A stretch of DNA of 6,940 bases from Candidatus Faecousia faecipullorum (GCA_018710805.1 DVJG01000229.1:1-6940), one strand, 5' to 3'; shown: positions 1 through 5,559, counted from the first letter of the stretch. The notes: generated from the sequence alone by a model not told the origin. Program-made: numbers and translations.

Positions 1-740
1 CCTCCAATAAGATGGCCTATGGCCAGCGCCGCCGCTATTTCACAAACGGCGAGCTGGACAGCGTCATGAACTACCCCTTCCGCACCGCCATTATCAACTA
101 TGTTCGAGGCATCGACGGCGGACAGAGCCTCAAGAGCACGGTGATGACCATTGCGGAGAATTATCCGCCCCAGGTGGTCCACTGCAACATGAATCTTCTT
201 GGCACCCACGACACCGCCCGAATCCTTACGGCACTGGTGGACGACTTTGACGGAAGCCGGGAGGAAAAGGCAAAGCGGCATTTAAGCCGGAATCAGATGG
301 ACGTTGCCTGGGAACGGCTTCTCATGGCGTCGTTCCTGCAATACACCCTCCCCGGAAGTCCCAGCCTTTACTACGGCGACGAGGCGAAGATGGAGGGCTA
401 CCGGGACCCCTTCAACCGCCGCCCCTACCCCTGGGGCCGGGAGGACGAGGAGTTTTTGGAGCATTTCAAGCGGCTGGGTAAGCTCCGGCGAAGCCAGGAG
501 GCCCTGCGTTTAGGGGACATCCAGTTCTTCCACGCCGAGGATAAGCACGTGGGCTTCACCAGAAGCTACGGCGGGACGACCCTTCGGATGTACTGCAACC
601 GCAGCGGCGACGCCTGGCAGATTCCCTTTGGCGAGCTGATCTTCGGCTACAACTTACAGGTGGTGGCTCCCGACTGGCTGACCCTGGGCCCCAGAGGCTA
701 CTGCGTCATTGAAGAAGAGAAATCGCAGATGTCTGAATAG
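1..740 (+). CDS. Neopullulanase/cyclomaltodextrinase-type GH13 alpha-glycosidase, C-terminal part
   Basis: This is the 3' part of a glycoside hydrolase family 13 gene that enters from the left edge; the reading frame is open from base 3 and the ATG at 12 is internal. Family members hydrolyse alpha-1,4 (and some alpha-1,6) glucosidic bonds in maltodextrins, cyclodextrins or pullulan, usually in the cytoplasm. Visible motifs are a stretch with VMNYPFR typical of the neopullulanase group, conserved region IV as NLLGTHDTAR with the His-Asp pair encoded at 207-212 (the Asp stabilises the transition state), and GSPSLYYGDE near the end of the barrel. The catalytic nucleophile and acid/base regions lie outside the window. 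A short C-terminal beta domain follows and the protein ends at 740. The gene is last in its transcription unit, directly before a strong hairpin. Exact substrate cannot be told from this part. Confidence 0.93.
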   Translation, partial: SNKMAYGQRRRYFTNGELDSVMNYPFRTAIINYVRGIDGGQSLKSTVMTIAENYPPQVVHCNMNLLGTHDTARILTALVDDFDGSREEKAKRHLSRNQMDVAWERLLMASFLQYTLPGSPSLYYGDEAKMEGYRDPFNRRPYPWGREDEEFLEHFKRLGKLRRSQEALRLGDIQFFHAEDKHVGFTRSYGGTTLRMYCNRSGDAWQIPFGELIFGYNLQVVAPDWLTLGPRGYCVIEEEKSQMSE

Positions 741-744
741 TTTT

Positions 745-785
745 TGCCCCATGGCAGATTTCGCTCTGCCATGGGGCATTTCTCA
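745..785 (+). terminator. Intrinsic terminator after the GH13 gene
   Basis: A perfect 14-bp inverted repeat, TGCCCCATGGCAGA (745-758) and TCTGCCATGGGGCA (765-778), encloses a 6-base loop and is followed by TTTCTC. It lies between the convergent GH13 and DUF3021 genes. The T tract is short on the + strand. On the - strand the hairpin is followed by A residues, so termination is best supported for the GH13 transcript, though the stem may also hinder the opposing transcript. Confidence 0.75.
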
Positions 786-1202
786 CTCCTGCTTCAGGAG
801 CTTTTGATTGATTTTTCTCACTTTATACCGGATGGATAAGTAGATCGCCAGCCAGATCACCAGGAAGCCAACCAGGAAAATTACCGTAAAGGCTAAGATT
901 TTATGGCTTGGAAGCCAGCCGTTGAAAAGATAAATGAGCAGATAATCCGCGTACAGAACAGCGCACTGAATCAGCGCCGCCGTGGGCTTGGGCAGCCGCT
1001 GGGAGTCGTGGACCACGGAAATCCCCGCTGCAATAAAGGCCAGCAGCATGGAAGACCACACATTTTGAACGGCCTCGGAAATGCTTATGTCCGTAAGGAT
1101 GCCTTTTCGGGACATAACTGCCCAGATAATGGCGAGAATCGCCGGGCCGCCCCAGGCACCCAGCATTCCCCGCAGAATAAAAGATTTGACTTTCTTTTTC
1201 AT
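783..1202 (-). CDS. DUF3021 family membrane protein, partner of the LytTR regulator
   Basis: Predicted 139-residue integral membrane protein with four hydrophobic segments at about residues 10-30, 45-63, 75-95 and 102-124, a basic start (MKKKVKSF) and a basic C-terminal tail. Size, topology and its place behind a LytTR gene fit the DUF3021 family. The start at 1202 is chosen over the in-frame ATG at 1235 because AGGAGG lies 8 bases upstream and the ATG overlaps the LytTR stop as ATGA, implying translational coupling. In related LytTR regulatory systems (HdrRM and BrsRM of Streptococcus mutans) the membrane partner holds the LytTR factor inactive; a similar role here is inference. The ligand or stress sensed is unknown. 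The gene ends 5 bases from the hairpin shared with the convergent GH13 gene. Confidence 0.85.
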   Translation of the reverse strand: MKKKVKSFILRGMLGAWGGPAILAIIWAVMSRKGILTDISISEAVQNVWSSMLLAFIAAGISVVHDSQRLPKPTAALIQCAVLYADYLLIYLFNGWLPSHKILAFTVIFLVGFLVIWLAIYLSIRYKVRKINQKLLKQE

Positions 1203-1639
1203 AATCCGTACCTCCTTTTCATGTCGGCAAAACAACGTCTTGATACATAGTCCACATATCCGCTTCTAAATACCACGTTCACGGCTCCGGACAGCTGGGT
1301 TTCCAGGCGGGCCATGGCTCTGCGGTTGGCAATGGCCGATTTGCTGATGCGGATGAATTGGGCCGGAAGCTTCTCCTCCAGCTCATACAGCCGACAGCGA
1401 ATCCGATACCTGCGTCCATCGTCCATCACGGCATAGGTTTTGTCCTCTGCGGTGAAGAATGCCTCAGCCTTTTCGATGCTTAACAAATGGATGTCGCCCT
1501 CGTCATAGCCGTAAAAGGTGTTTAAGCCTTCCCCCTGCCGCACCAGTGCCTGGAGTTTGTCCGTGAACTCGCTTTCCTTGTGTACCTGTGCCACCACCTC
1601 CTCCTCTTTTTCCGGGTCAATGCGTAGTATAAACTGCAT
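1199..1639 (-). CDS. Stand-alone LytTR-type DNA-binding transcriptional regulator
   Basis: Predicted 146-residue regulator whose C-terminal two thirds (about residues 48-144) form a LytTR domain. Diagnostic stretches are YRIRCRLYELEEKL followed by FIRISKSAIAN, then the strand-rich end with VDYVSRRCFADMK. The N-terminal about 45 residues are not a response-receiver domain: no phospho-acceptor Asp context is seen, so control is probably by the membrane partner rather than a histidine kinase. The start at 1639 is preferred over 1678 because AAGGAG (1649-1654) stands 9 bases upstream, and because 1678 falls inside the putative promoter. The downstream membrane gene overlaps by the ATGA arrangement, so the two form one operon. 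The family usually binds paired direct repeats and often regulates its own promoter; such repeats are present upstream. Confidence 0.92.
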   Translation of the reverse strand: MQFILRIDPEKEEEVVAQVHKESEFTDKLQALVRQGEGLNTFYGYDEGDIHLLSIEKAEAFFTAEDKTYAVMDDGRRYRIRCRLYELEEKLPAQFIRISKSAIANRRAMARLETQLSGAVNVVFRSGYVDYVSRRCFADMKRRYGL

Positions 1640-1669
1640 CCGTATCAACTCCTTTCTGTTGGTACGACC

Positions 1670-1698
1670 ATTATACAATAAAAAAAGACCTTGTGGGG
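1670..1698 (-). promoter_or_regulatory. Probable promoter of the LytTR-DUF3021 operon
   Basis: On the - strand there is a perfect -10 hexamer TATAAT (1670-1675), preceded directly by TG. At the expected 17-bp distance (1693-1698) the sequence is CCCCAC, which does not resemble TTGACA. A good -10 with no -35 fits an activator-dependent promoter. The transcription start would be near 1663, leaving a short leader with the ribosome binding site at 1649-1654. Confidence 0.6.
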
Positions 1699-1706
1699 GA
1701 AATCCC

Positions 1707-1737
1707 GGTCATCGGTCAAATAGGATGGGCAATCGGT
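1707..1737 (-). promoter_or_regulatory. Candidate LytTR operator: two direct repeats 21 bp apart
   Basis: Read on the - strand, ACCGATTGCC (1728-1737) and ACCGATGACC (1707-1716) repeat in the same orientation with a 21-bp period, two helical turns. Each fits the published LytTR motif [TA][AC][CA]GTTN[AG][TC][AG] at 8 of 10 positions, with the same two deviations (fifth and tenth). The proximal copy ends about 8 bp upstream of the expected -35 position of the LytTR promoter, the usual place for an activator. Autoregulation is inference. Confidence 0.5.
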
Positions 1738-1767
1738 ATTGACGGAACGTAATCCCCAGGATATTTC

Positions 1768-1795
1768 TTGATTTTTCGGAAAAGTCCAATATAAT
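1768..1795 (+). promoter_or_regulatory. Promoter of the HIT gene and small cysteine-rich gene
   Basis: TTGATT (1768-1773) and a perfect TATAAT (1790-1795) are 16 bp apart, placing the start of transcription near 1802. The ribosome binding site AAGGAGG (1824-1830) and ATG at 1837 follow. This promoter diverges from the LytTR operon promoter across a shared region of about 90 bp that contains the LytTR-like repeats. Confidence 0.75.
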
Positions 1796-1836
1796 GGAAG
1801 GGTAAACATGCATTTTTTGATTTAAGGAGGCATAGG

Positions 1837-2328
1837 ATGGTAATGAATAAAGAGGAATTGCTGAAGCTTTCCCCCGGAGAACTGGTTGATATGGGTATTT
1901 GCCCGACCTGCTTTAATCGCGAAAACGGCGGTGCACTCTACGGCGACCTTTCGGATAAGCTGTTATATGAGGATGAAGATATTGAGTGCTTTTTTGTGGG
2001 CAATCCCAGAGCTGACGGCCATATGTGTATTTGCACCATGGAACACTATCACGATATGAGCGAAGCGCCTGACTGCATCAACGAAAAGATCATCCGTTTT
2101 GCAAAACGCTTCATGCAAATCCTTTGTGAAGTGTATGGCTGTGAACGTGTCTATCTGTGTACGATGTGCGATGGTCCTAACAACCATTATCACATCCAGC
2201 TCATACCTCGCTACGCTTATGAAAAGCGGGGAAGCAAAAACTTTGTCAAACCGAGAAAGGCTTATGAATTTGACAAAGAAAAAGTTGATGCTGTAAGAAG
2301 ACTTATTAACGATTACGTGCGAGGTTAA
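1837..2328 (+). CDS. HIT-fold nucleotide-binding protein with HxHxQ (GalT-like) active site
   Basis: Predicted 163-residue cytoplasmic protein of the histidine triad superfamily. The C-terminal active-site strand reads NNHYHIQLIPR (His117, His119, Gln121), so the central nucleophilic histidine is kept but the third histidine of the classical triad is glutamine. HxHxQ is the pattern of the GalT nucleotidyltransferase branch, whereas hydrolases such as Hint have HxHxH. An N-terminal CPTC pair (Cys22, Cys25) with His70/His72 could form a zinc site as in GalT; that is inference. The start at 1837 has AAGGAGG 6 bases upstream; ATG at 1843 is also possible. Base composition is lower in GC than the neighbours (23 of 60 in 2221-2280, against 36 of 60 at 4741-4800 in the ATPase gene), which may indicate acquisition. 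It is followed after one base by a small cysteine-rich gene. Substrate unknown; hydrolase and transferase both possible. Confidence 0.88.
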   Translation: MVMNKEELLKLSPGELVDMGICPTCFNRENGGALYGDLSDKLLYEDEDIECFFVGNPRADGHMCICTMEHYHDMSEAPDCINEKIIRFAKRFMQILCEVYGCERVYLCTMCDGPNNHYHIQLIPRYAYEKRGSKNFVKPRKAYEFDKEKVDAVRRLINDYVRG

Positions 2329-2329
2329 T

Positions 2330-2506
2330 ATGGAAAAAGAAGTATTCGTCTCGGGCTACTGCCGCCAGCTGGATTCCAGCCGCATGGTGGAGGTTATTCT
2401 GGAGGACGGGGAGATCACCGAATGTGACTGCGCCTGGGGCACCTGTCCCTACGAAACAGCCTGCCCTGTGGGACAGAAAATCACCGCGCTGAAAGAAAAC
2501 GCCTAG
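2330..2506 (+). CDS. Small cysteine-rich protein, 58 residues, unknown function
   Basis: A short frame, ATG at 2330 to TAG at 2504-2506, begins one base after the HIT stop. GAGG (2321-2324) lies 5 bases upstream inside the end of the HIT gene, implying translational coupling. The product starts MEKEVFVSGYC, has an acidic middle (VILEDGEITECDCAWG) and five cysteines at 11, 32, 34, 39 and 45. The C-terminal cluster is C-x-C-x4-C-x5-C followed by PVGQKI. This arrangement could bind zinc or an iron-sulfur cluster, but no family is recognised. No signal peptide or membrane segment is seen. GC content and codon choice are higher-GC than the HIT gene and match the rest of the window. Coupling to the HIT gene suggests a joint or sequential role, not proven. 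It is supported by the ribosome binding site, spacing and cysteine pattern. Confidence 0.75.
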   Translation: MEKEVFVSGYCRQLDSSRMVEVILEDGEITECDCAWGTCPYETACPVGQKITALKENA

Positions 2507-2531
2507 ACAGGAAGGGGATTTTCTCCCTTTG

Positions 2532-2551
2532 GGACCGGTTTCCGGCCTTTT
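2532..2551 (+). terminator. Possible weak terminator after the HIT operon
   Basis: GG-A-CCGG (2532-2538) can pair with CCGGCC (2542-2547) around a TTT loop with one bulged A, followed by TTTT (2548-2551). The stem is short, and it is the only terminator-like structure between this operon and the next promoter. Confidence 0.35.
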
Positions 2552-2595
2552 CCAGTACAGGCCAAAATTCTCTCACGAAATTCACAAAAAAAGGG

Positions 2596-2624
2596 TTGCA
2601 AAATACGGCGATTGCTGGTAGAAT
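2596..2624 (+). promoter_or_regulatory. Promoter of the small P-loop NTPase gene
   Basis: TTGCAA (2596-2601) and TAGAAT (2619-2624) are separated by 17 bp, and the -10 is extended (TGG directly before TAGAAT). The ribosome binding site AAAGGAGG (2651-2658) and ATG at 2667 follow. The spacing gives a short leader of about 35 bases. Confidence 0.75.
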
Positions 2625-2666
2625 GTGCATAAGCCAATCAAGTGGCAAGCAAAGGAGGACTTTCCG

Positions 2667-3074
2667 ATGATTCATGTAATTATGGGCCTGAAGGGCTCCG
2701 GCAAGACCAAGAAACTGATCGACGCCATCCACGGCGCTGTGGCAGAAGCCCACGGCGATGTGGTCTGCATCGAGTATGGCAGAAAGCTTACCTACGACGT
2801 TACTTATAAGGTCCGTCTGGTAGACTCCCAGGAGTATGGCATTAAGGGCACCGATATGCTCAAGGGCTTCCTGAGCGGTCTGCACGCCGGCAATTTTGAC
2901 ATTACCGATGTGTTTATCGACAACCTGTACAAGACCATCGGCACAGACCTCGCCGCCGCCGAGGAATTCGTTGCCTGGTGTGCCAAGTTCGCCGCCGACA
3001 ACAGCATGGAGATCACCATGACCATCTCCGAGGACCCCGCCAACGCCAGCGAGGCCATGAAGCAGTACATCTAA
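2667..3074 (+). CDS. Small P-loop NTPase-like protein of unknown function
   Basis: Predicted 135-residue soluble protein. It begins with a beta strand leading into a Walker A loop, MGLKGSGKTKK (Gly7 to Thr14, Lys13 the phosphate-binding lysine). A likely Walker B strand is DVFIDNLYK (Asp81-Lys89, with Asp85 after the hydrophobic strand). The chain is shorter than most P-loop ATPases and no sensor, arginine-finger or nucleic-acid-binding motif is visible, so it may be a minimal nucleotide-binding unit or act with a partner. The start at 2667 is chosen over 2625 because AAAGGAGG stands 8 bases upstream and 2625 overlaps the promoter. It has its own promoter and strong terminators, so it is probably monocistronic. 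Proteins of this type have been loosely labelled PilT-like in databases; nothing here supports a pilus function. Confidence 0.8.
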   Translation: MIHVIMGLKGSGKTKKLIDAIHGAVAEAHGDVVCIEYGRKLTYDVTYKVRLVDSQEYGIKGTDMLKGFLSGLHAGNFDITDVFIDNLYKTIGTDLAAAEEFVAWCAKFAADNSMEITMTISEDPANASEAMKQYI

Positions 3075-3084
3075 AGTCGTAAAG

Positions 3085-3126
3085 TAAAGTCCTCTGCTTT
3101 TCCGCGGAGGACTTTATTTTTGTGTT
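3085..3126 (+). terminator. Intrinsic terminator of the P-loop gene
   Basis: TAAAGTCCTCTGC (3085-3097) pairs with GCGGAGGACTTTA (3104-3116) around the loop TTTTCC, a 13-bp stem with one wobble pair. It is followed by TTTT and, after TGTG, a run of six T. The position directly after the stop at 3074 and the T-rich tail make this a clear rho-independent terminator. Confidence 0.9.
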
Positions 3127-3141
3127 TTTTGTTCCCCTGGC

Positions 3142-3180
3142 CCACGGCAAAGGCTTCCTTGCTTTTGCCATGGTTTTTTT
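3142..3180 (+). terminator. Second tandem intrinsic terminator
   Basis: CCACGGCAAA (3142-3151) pairs with TTTGCCATGG (3164-3173) with a single mismatch and is followed by seven T (3174-3180). It sits directly between the first terminator and the metal ATPase promoter and would insulate that promoter from read-through. Confidence 0.82.
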
Positions 3181-3201
3181 CGCCTTTTTTGCGGAATCCT
3201 A

Positions 3202-3230
3202 TTGACAAAGGAGAGAGAAAGGACTATACT
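3202..3230 (+). promoter_or_regulatory. Near-consensus promoter of the metal ATPase gene
   Basis: Consensus TTGACA (3202-3207) and TATACT (3225-3230) are separated by 17 bp. Transcription would start near 3237. The strength of this promoter implies that the gene needs repression when the metal is absent, which fits the operator-like dyad beginning at the last base of the -10. Confidence 0.88.
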
Positions 3231-3269
3231 TGCATTATCACATGAACGATTGCTCATATGTAAATGCAA
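3230..3269 (+). promoter_or_regulatory. 40-bp dyad, candidate ArsR/SmtB-family metal-sensor operator
   Basis: Two concentric inverted repeats share one centre at 3249/3250. The inner is ATGAAC-GATT-GCTCAT (3242-3257) and the outer is TTGCATT (3230-3236) with AATGCAA (3263-3269). The inner part contains TGAA-N6-CTCA, one base from the TGAA-N6-TTCA core commonly bound by ArsR/SmtB metal sensors such as CadC, CzrA and ZiaR. It starts at the end of the -10 hexamer and covers the predicted transcription start, where a bound repressor would block transcription. No such repressor is encoded in this window. The dyad could also fold as an RNA hairpin in the leader. Confidence 0.65.
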
Positions 3270-3285
3270 TCGAGAAGGAGGAACC

Positions 3286-5424
3286 ATGGCAAGTTCGGTC
3301 TACGTCATAGAAAATCTGGACTGTGCAGGCTGTGCCGCTAAAATAGAGGCCCAATTAAACGCCCATCCCAAGGTCGAGAAGGCGGTTATTACCTTCGCCA
3401 CCCGTCAGCTGCACCTGACGGCGGAGGACCCGGATGCGCTTCTTTCCGAACTTCAGCAGATCGCCCGGACCGTGGAGAGCGGCGTGGAATTTCATCCGAG
3501 AGACGGCCGGCCCACGGAACACCGGGAAGGCTGCGAAAGCGGCAGATGCGCCTTGGACCATGACCACCATCACGGCCACGAACACCATCACACCCATGAG
3601 CACCAGGAGAACGATGCCGTGGCACCCATTTTGGTAGGCGGCTGTCTGTTTGTCCTGGGACTTCTGACGGAGCATGTTTTTTCCGGCTGGCTGAGCCTGA
3701 TTCTGTGCCTGGGGGTCTATGTCCTGCTGGGCAGGGAAGTGGTGATGGAGGCCTATGAAAACCTCCGGAAGGGCCACGTTCTGGATGAGAACTTTCTAAT
3801 GGCCATTGCTTCCATAGGTGCGTTCTTCATCGGCAACGCACCTGAGGGCGTAGGCGTTATGCTCTTCTACCGAGTGGGGGAGTGGTTCGAGCACAAGGCC
3901 GTGGAGCGGAGCCGGAACCAAATTATGGAGGCCGTGGACCTGCGGCCCCAGGTGGTCCAGCTGGTGGAAGGCGACAATGTCCGGGAAATTCCTGCGTCAG
4001 AGGCAAAAGTCGGCGATGTGGTCCTGGTTCGGCCCGGAGACCGCATTCCCCTGGACGGTGTGGTGCTCTCGGGAGAGAGCCGCATTGACACCTCTGCCAT
4101 TACAGGAGAGCCGGTGCCTGTCCGCGCCGCCCCCGGGGACCTGGTCACTTCCGGCTGTATGAACCTGGCAGGCCAGCTGAAAATTCGGGCGGAAAAGCCT
4201 CTGGGAGAATCCATGGTGACCCGGATTTTGAACAGCGTGGAAAATGCCGCCGCCAGCAAGCCTAAGGTAGACCGTTTCATCACCCGCTTTGCCCGGGTCT
4301 ACACCCCGGTGGTGGTGGGCGCGGCGGCCTTGGTGGCCATTGTGCCCTCACTGGTCACGGGAAACTGGAGCTACTGGGTGTATACGGCGCTGTCGTTTCT
4401 TGTTATGAGCTGCCCCTGTGCGTTGGTGCTCAGCGTGCCCCTGGCCTTCTTTGCAGGCATCGGCGCAGGAAGCAAAAAAGGCATCCTGTTCAAGGGCGGA
4501 CAGTCCATGGAGGTCATGGGCAAAATCAAGGCCGTTGTCATGGACAAAACCGGTACTCTGACTCGGGGCGACTTCCGCATTCAGAGCATCGACGGCGGAA
4601 GAGAAATTCTGGAGCTCTGCGCCTGCTGTGAGCAGGACTCCACCCATCCCATCGCCGAAAGCATTGTCTCGGAGGCAATGAGCCAGGGCATCGCCCTGCG
4701 GCGTCCCCAGGAGCTGGAGGAGCTGGCAGGCCGGGGCATCCGGGCCATGCTGGACGGAAAAGAGATTCTCTGCGGCAACGGCCGGCTTCTGCAGGAAAAG
4801 AACGTTCCCTATCCCAAACATGAGAGCTATGGCACCCGGGTTTTGGTTGCCGTGGACGGGGTCTACCGGGGGAGCCTGACCATTGCAGACACCGTAAAAC
4901 CCGGCTCCGAGCAGGCGGTTCGGCAGCTGCGGGACAAGGGCATCCACACGGTCATGCTCACCGGCGACGCAAAAGAAAGCGCCCAGGCCGTGGCCGGCAT
5001 GGTGGGAATCTCCGAGGTCCACGCAGGACTTCTGCCCCATCAGAAGCTGGAACGGCTCCAGGAAGTCCGGCGCAGCAGCGGCCCCGTCATGTTCGTGGGT
5101 GACGGCATCAACGACGCCCCGGTTCTTGCGGGGGCAGACGTGGGTGCCGCCATGGGCAGCGGCGCTGACGCAGCCATTGAGGCGGCGGACGTGGTGTTCA
5201 TGACCTCCGATGCAGAGGCTATTCCCCAGGCCCTGGACATTGCGGGCAAGACCCAGCGCATCGCCTGGCAGAATGTGATCTTCGCCCTGGGGGTGAAGCT
5301 GGCGGTGATGATCTTGGGCCTGCTGGGCTACGCCAATATGTGGCTGGCTGTGTTTGCCGACTCCGGCGTTGCCATGCTGTGCGTGCTCAATTCCATCCGG
5401 ATGCTCTACCACAAGGGAAAATAA
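3286..5424 (+). CDS. cadA: Zn/Cd/Pb-exporting P1B-type ATPase with His-rich linker
   Basis: Predicted 712-residue inner-membrane heavy-metal pump that exports divalent soft metals using ATP. An N-terminal HMA domain (about residues 1-70) carries the metal-binding CAGC (Cys13, Cys16). Next come Cys83 and Cys88 and a linker with ten histidines in residues 92-106. The core shows TGEP (273-276) of the actuator domain, the transmembrane CPC (376-378), the phosphorylated Asp420 in DKTGTLT, the HP pair (454-455) of the nucleotide domain and GDGINDAP (605-612) of the hinge. Asp692 in ADSGVAMLCVLN of the last helix marks the P1B-2 group (Zn/Cd/Pb) rather than the copper group. The start at 3286 follows AAGGAGG by 4 bases; the upstream in-frame TTG at 3202 is the -35 box. 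The gene is flanked by terminators, so it is monocistronic. Choice among Zn, Cd and Pb is open; the symbol is by family. Confidence 0.95.
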   Translation: MASSVYVIENLDCAGCAAKIEAQLNAHPKVEKAVITFATRQLHLTAEDPDALLSELQQIARTVESGVEFHPRDGRPTEHREGCESGRCALDHDHHHGHEHHHTHEHQENDAVAPILVGGCLFVLGLLTEHVFSGWLSLILCLGVYVLLGREVVMEAYENLRKGHVLDENFLMAIASIGAFFIGNAPEGVGVMLFYRVGEWFEHKAVERSRNQIMEAVDLRPQVVQLVEGDNVREIPASEAKVGDVVLVRPGDRIPLDGVVLSGESRIDTSAITGEPVPVRAAPGDLVTSGCMNLAGQLKIRAEKPLGESMVTRILNSVENAAASKPKVDRFITRFARVYTPVVVGAAALVAIVPSLVTGNWSYWVYTALSFLVMSCPCALVLSVPLAFFAGIGAGSKKGILFKGGQSMEVMGKIKAVVMDKTGTLTRGDFRIQSIDGGREILELCACCEQDSTHPIAESIVSEAMSQGIALRRPQELEELAGRGIRAMLDGKEILCGNGRLLQEKNVPYPKHESYGTRVLVAVDGVYRGSLTIADTVKPGSEQAVRQLRDKGIHTVMLTGDAKESAQAVAGMVGISEVHAGLLPHQKLERLQEVRRSSGPVMFVGDGINDAPVLAGADVGAAMGSGADAAIEAADVVFMTSDAEAIPQALDIAGKTQRIAWQNVIFALGVKLAVMILGLLGYANMWLAVFADSGVAMLCVLNSIRMLYHKGK

Positions 5425-5435
5425 ATTCTTCAAAT

Positions 5436-5474
5436 AAAAGCCGCCGCTTTTCTGGAAAGAAAGCGGCGGCTTTT
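5436..5474 (+). terminator. Intrinsic terminator of the metal ATPase gene
   Basis: A perfect 15-bp inverted repeat, AAAAGCCGCCGCTTT (5436-5450) and AAAGCGGCGGCTTTT (5460-5474), encloses a 9-base loop. It lies 11 bases after the stop codon. The closing T residues are part of the stem, and the symmetric A/T flanks would allow function on either strand. Confidence 0.85.
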
Positions 5475-5508
5475 GGGCTTCCTGAACATTTTGAGCAGGG
5501 ACAGGCCC

Positions 5509-5537
5509 TTGCAACCACCTGCGGAATCTGCTATACT
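5509..5537 (+). promoter_or_regulatory. Promoter of the amidohydrolase gene
   Basis: TTGCAA (5509-5514) and TATACT (5532-5537) are separated by 17 bp. The ribosome binding site AAGGAGG (5546-5552) follows within 10 bases, so the leader would be only about 15 bases. The hexamers resemble those of the other promoters in the window. Confidence 0.75.
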
Positions 5538-5559
5538 TTGGAAAAAAGGAGGGATGGCT

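Noticed and set aside
785..799. CTCCTG-CTT-CAGGAG inverted repeat as a terminator of the DUF3021 gene
   Set aside because: It lies within the last codons of the coding region, has no T run and only a 6-bp stem.
1203..1235. Upstream ATG at 1235 as start of the DUF3021 gene
   Set aside because: The ATG at 1202 has AGGAGG at 8 bases, overlaps the LytTR stop as ATGA and begins a typical basic-hydrophobic membrane protein N-terminus.
1640..1678. Upstream ATG at 1678 as start of the LytTR gene
   Set aside because: It lies inside the -10 region of the likely promoter and has no ribosome binding site, while the ATG at 1639 has AAGGAG 9 bases before it.
2667..3074. Twitching-motility ATPase (PilT) assignment for the small P-loop protein
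   Set aside because: PilT proteins are far longer with Asp and His boxes that are absent here. Only the Walker motifs are shared.
3202..3285. TTG at 3202 as a start that would extend the ATPase by 28 residues
   Set aside because: This TTG is the -35 element of the promoter, and the ATG at 3286 has AAGGAGG and begins a proper HMA domain.
3230..3285. Riboswitch in the leader of the metal ATPase gene
   Set aside because: The leader after the predicted start is only about 50 bases and holds a single simple dyad, better explained as a repressor operator.
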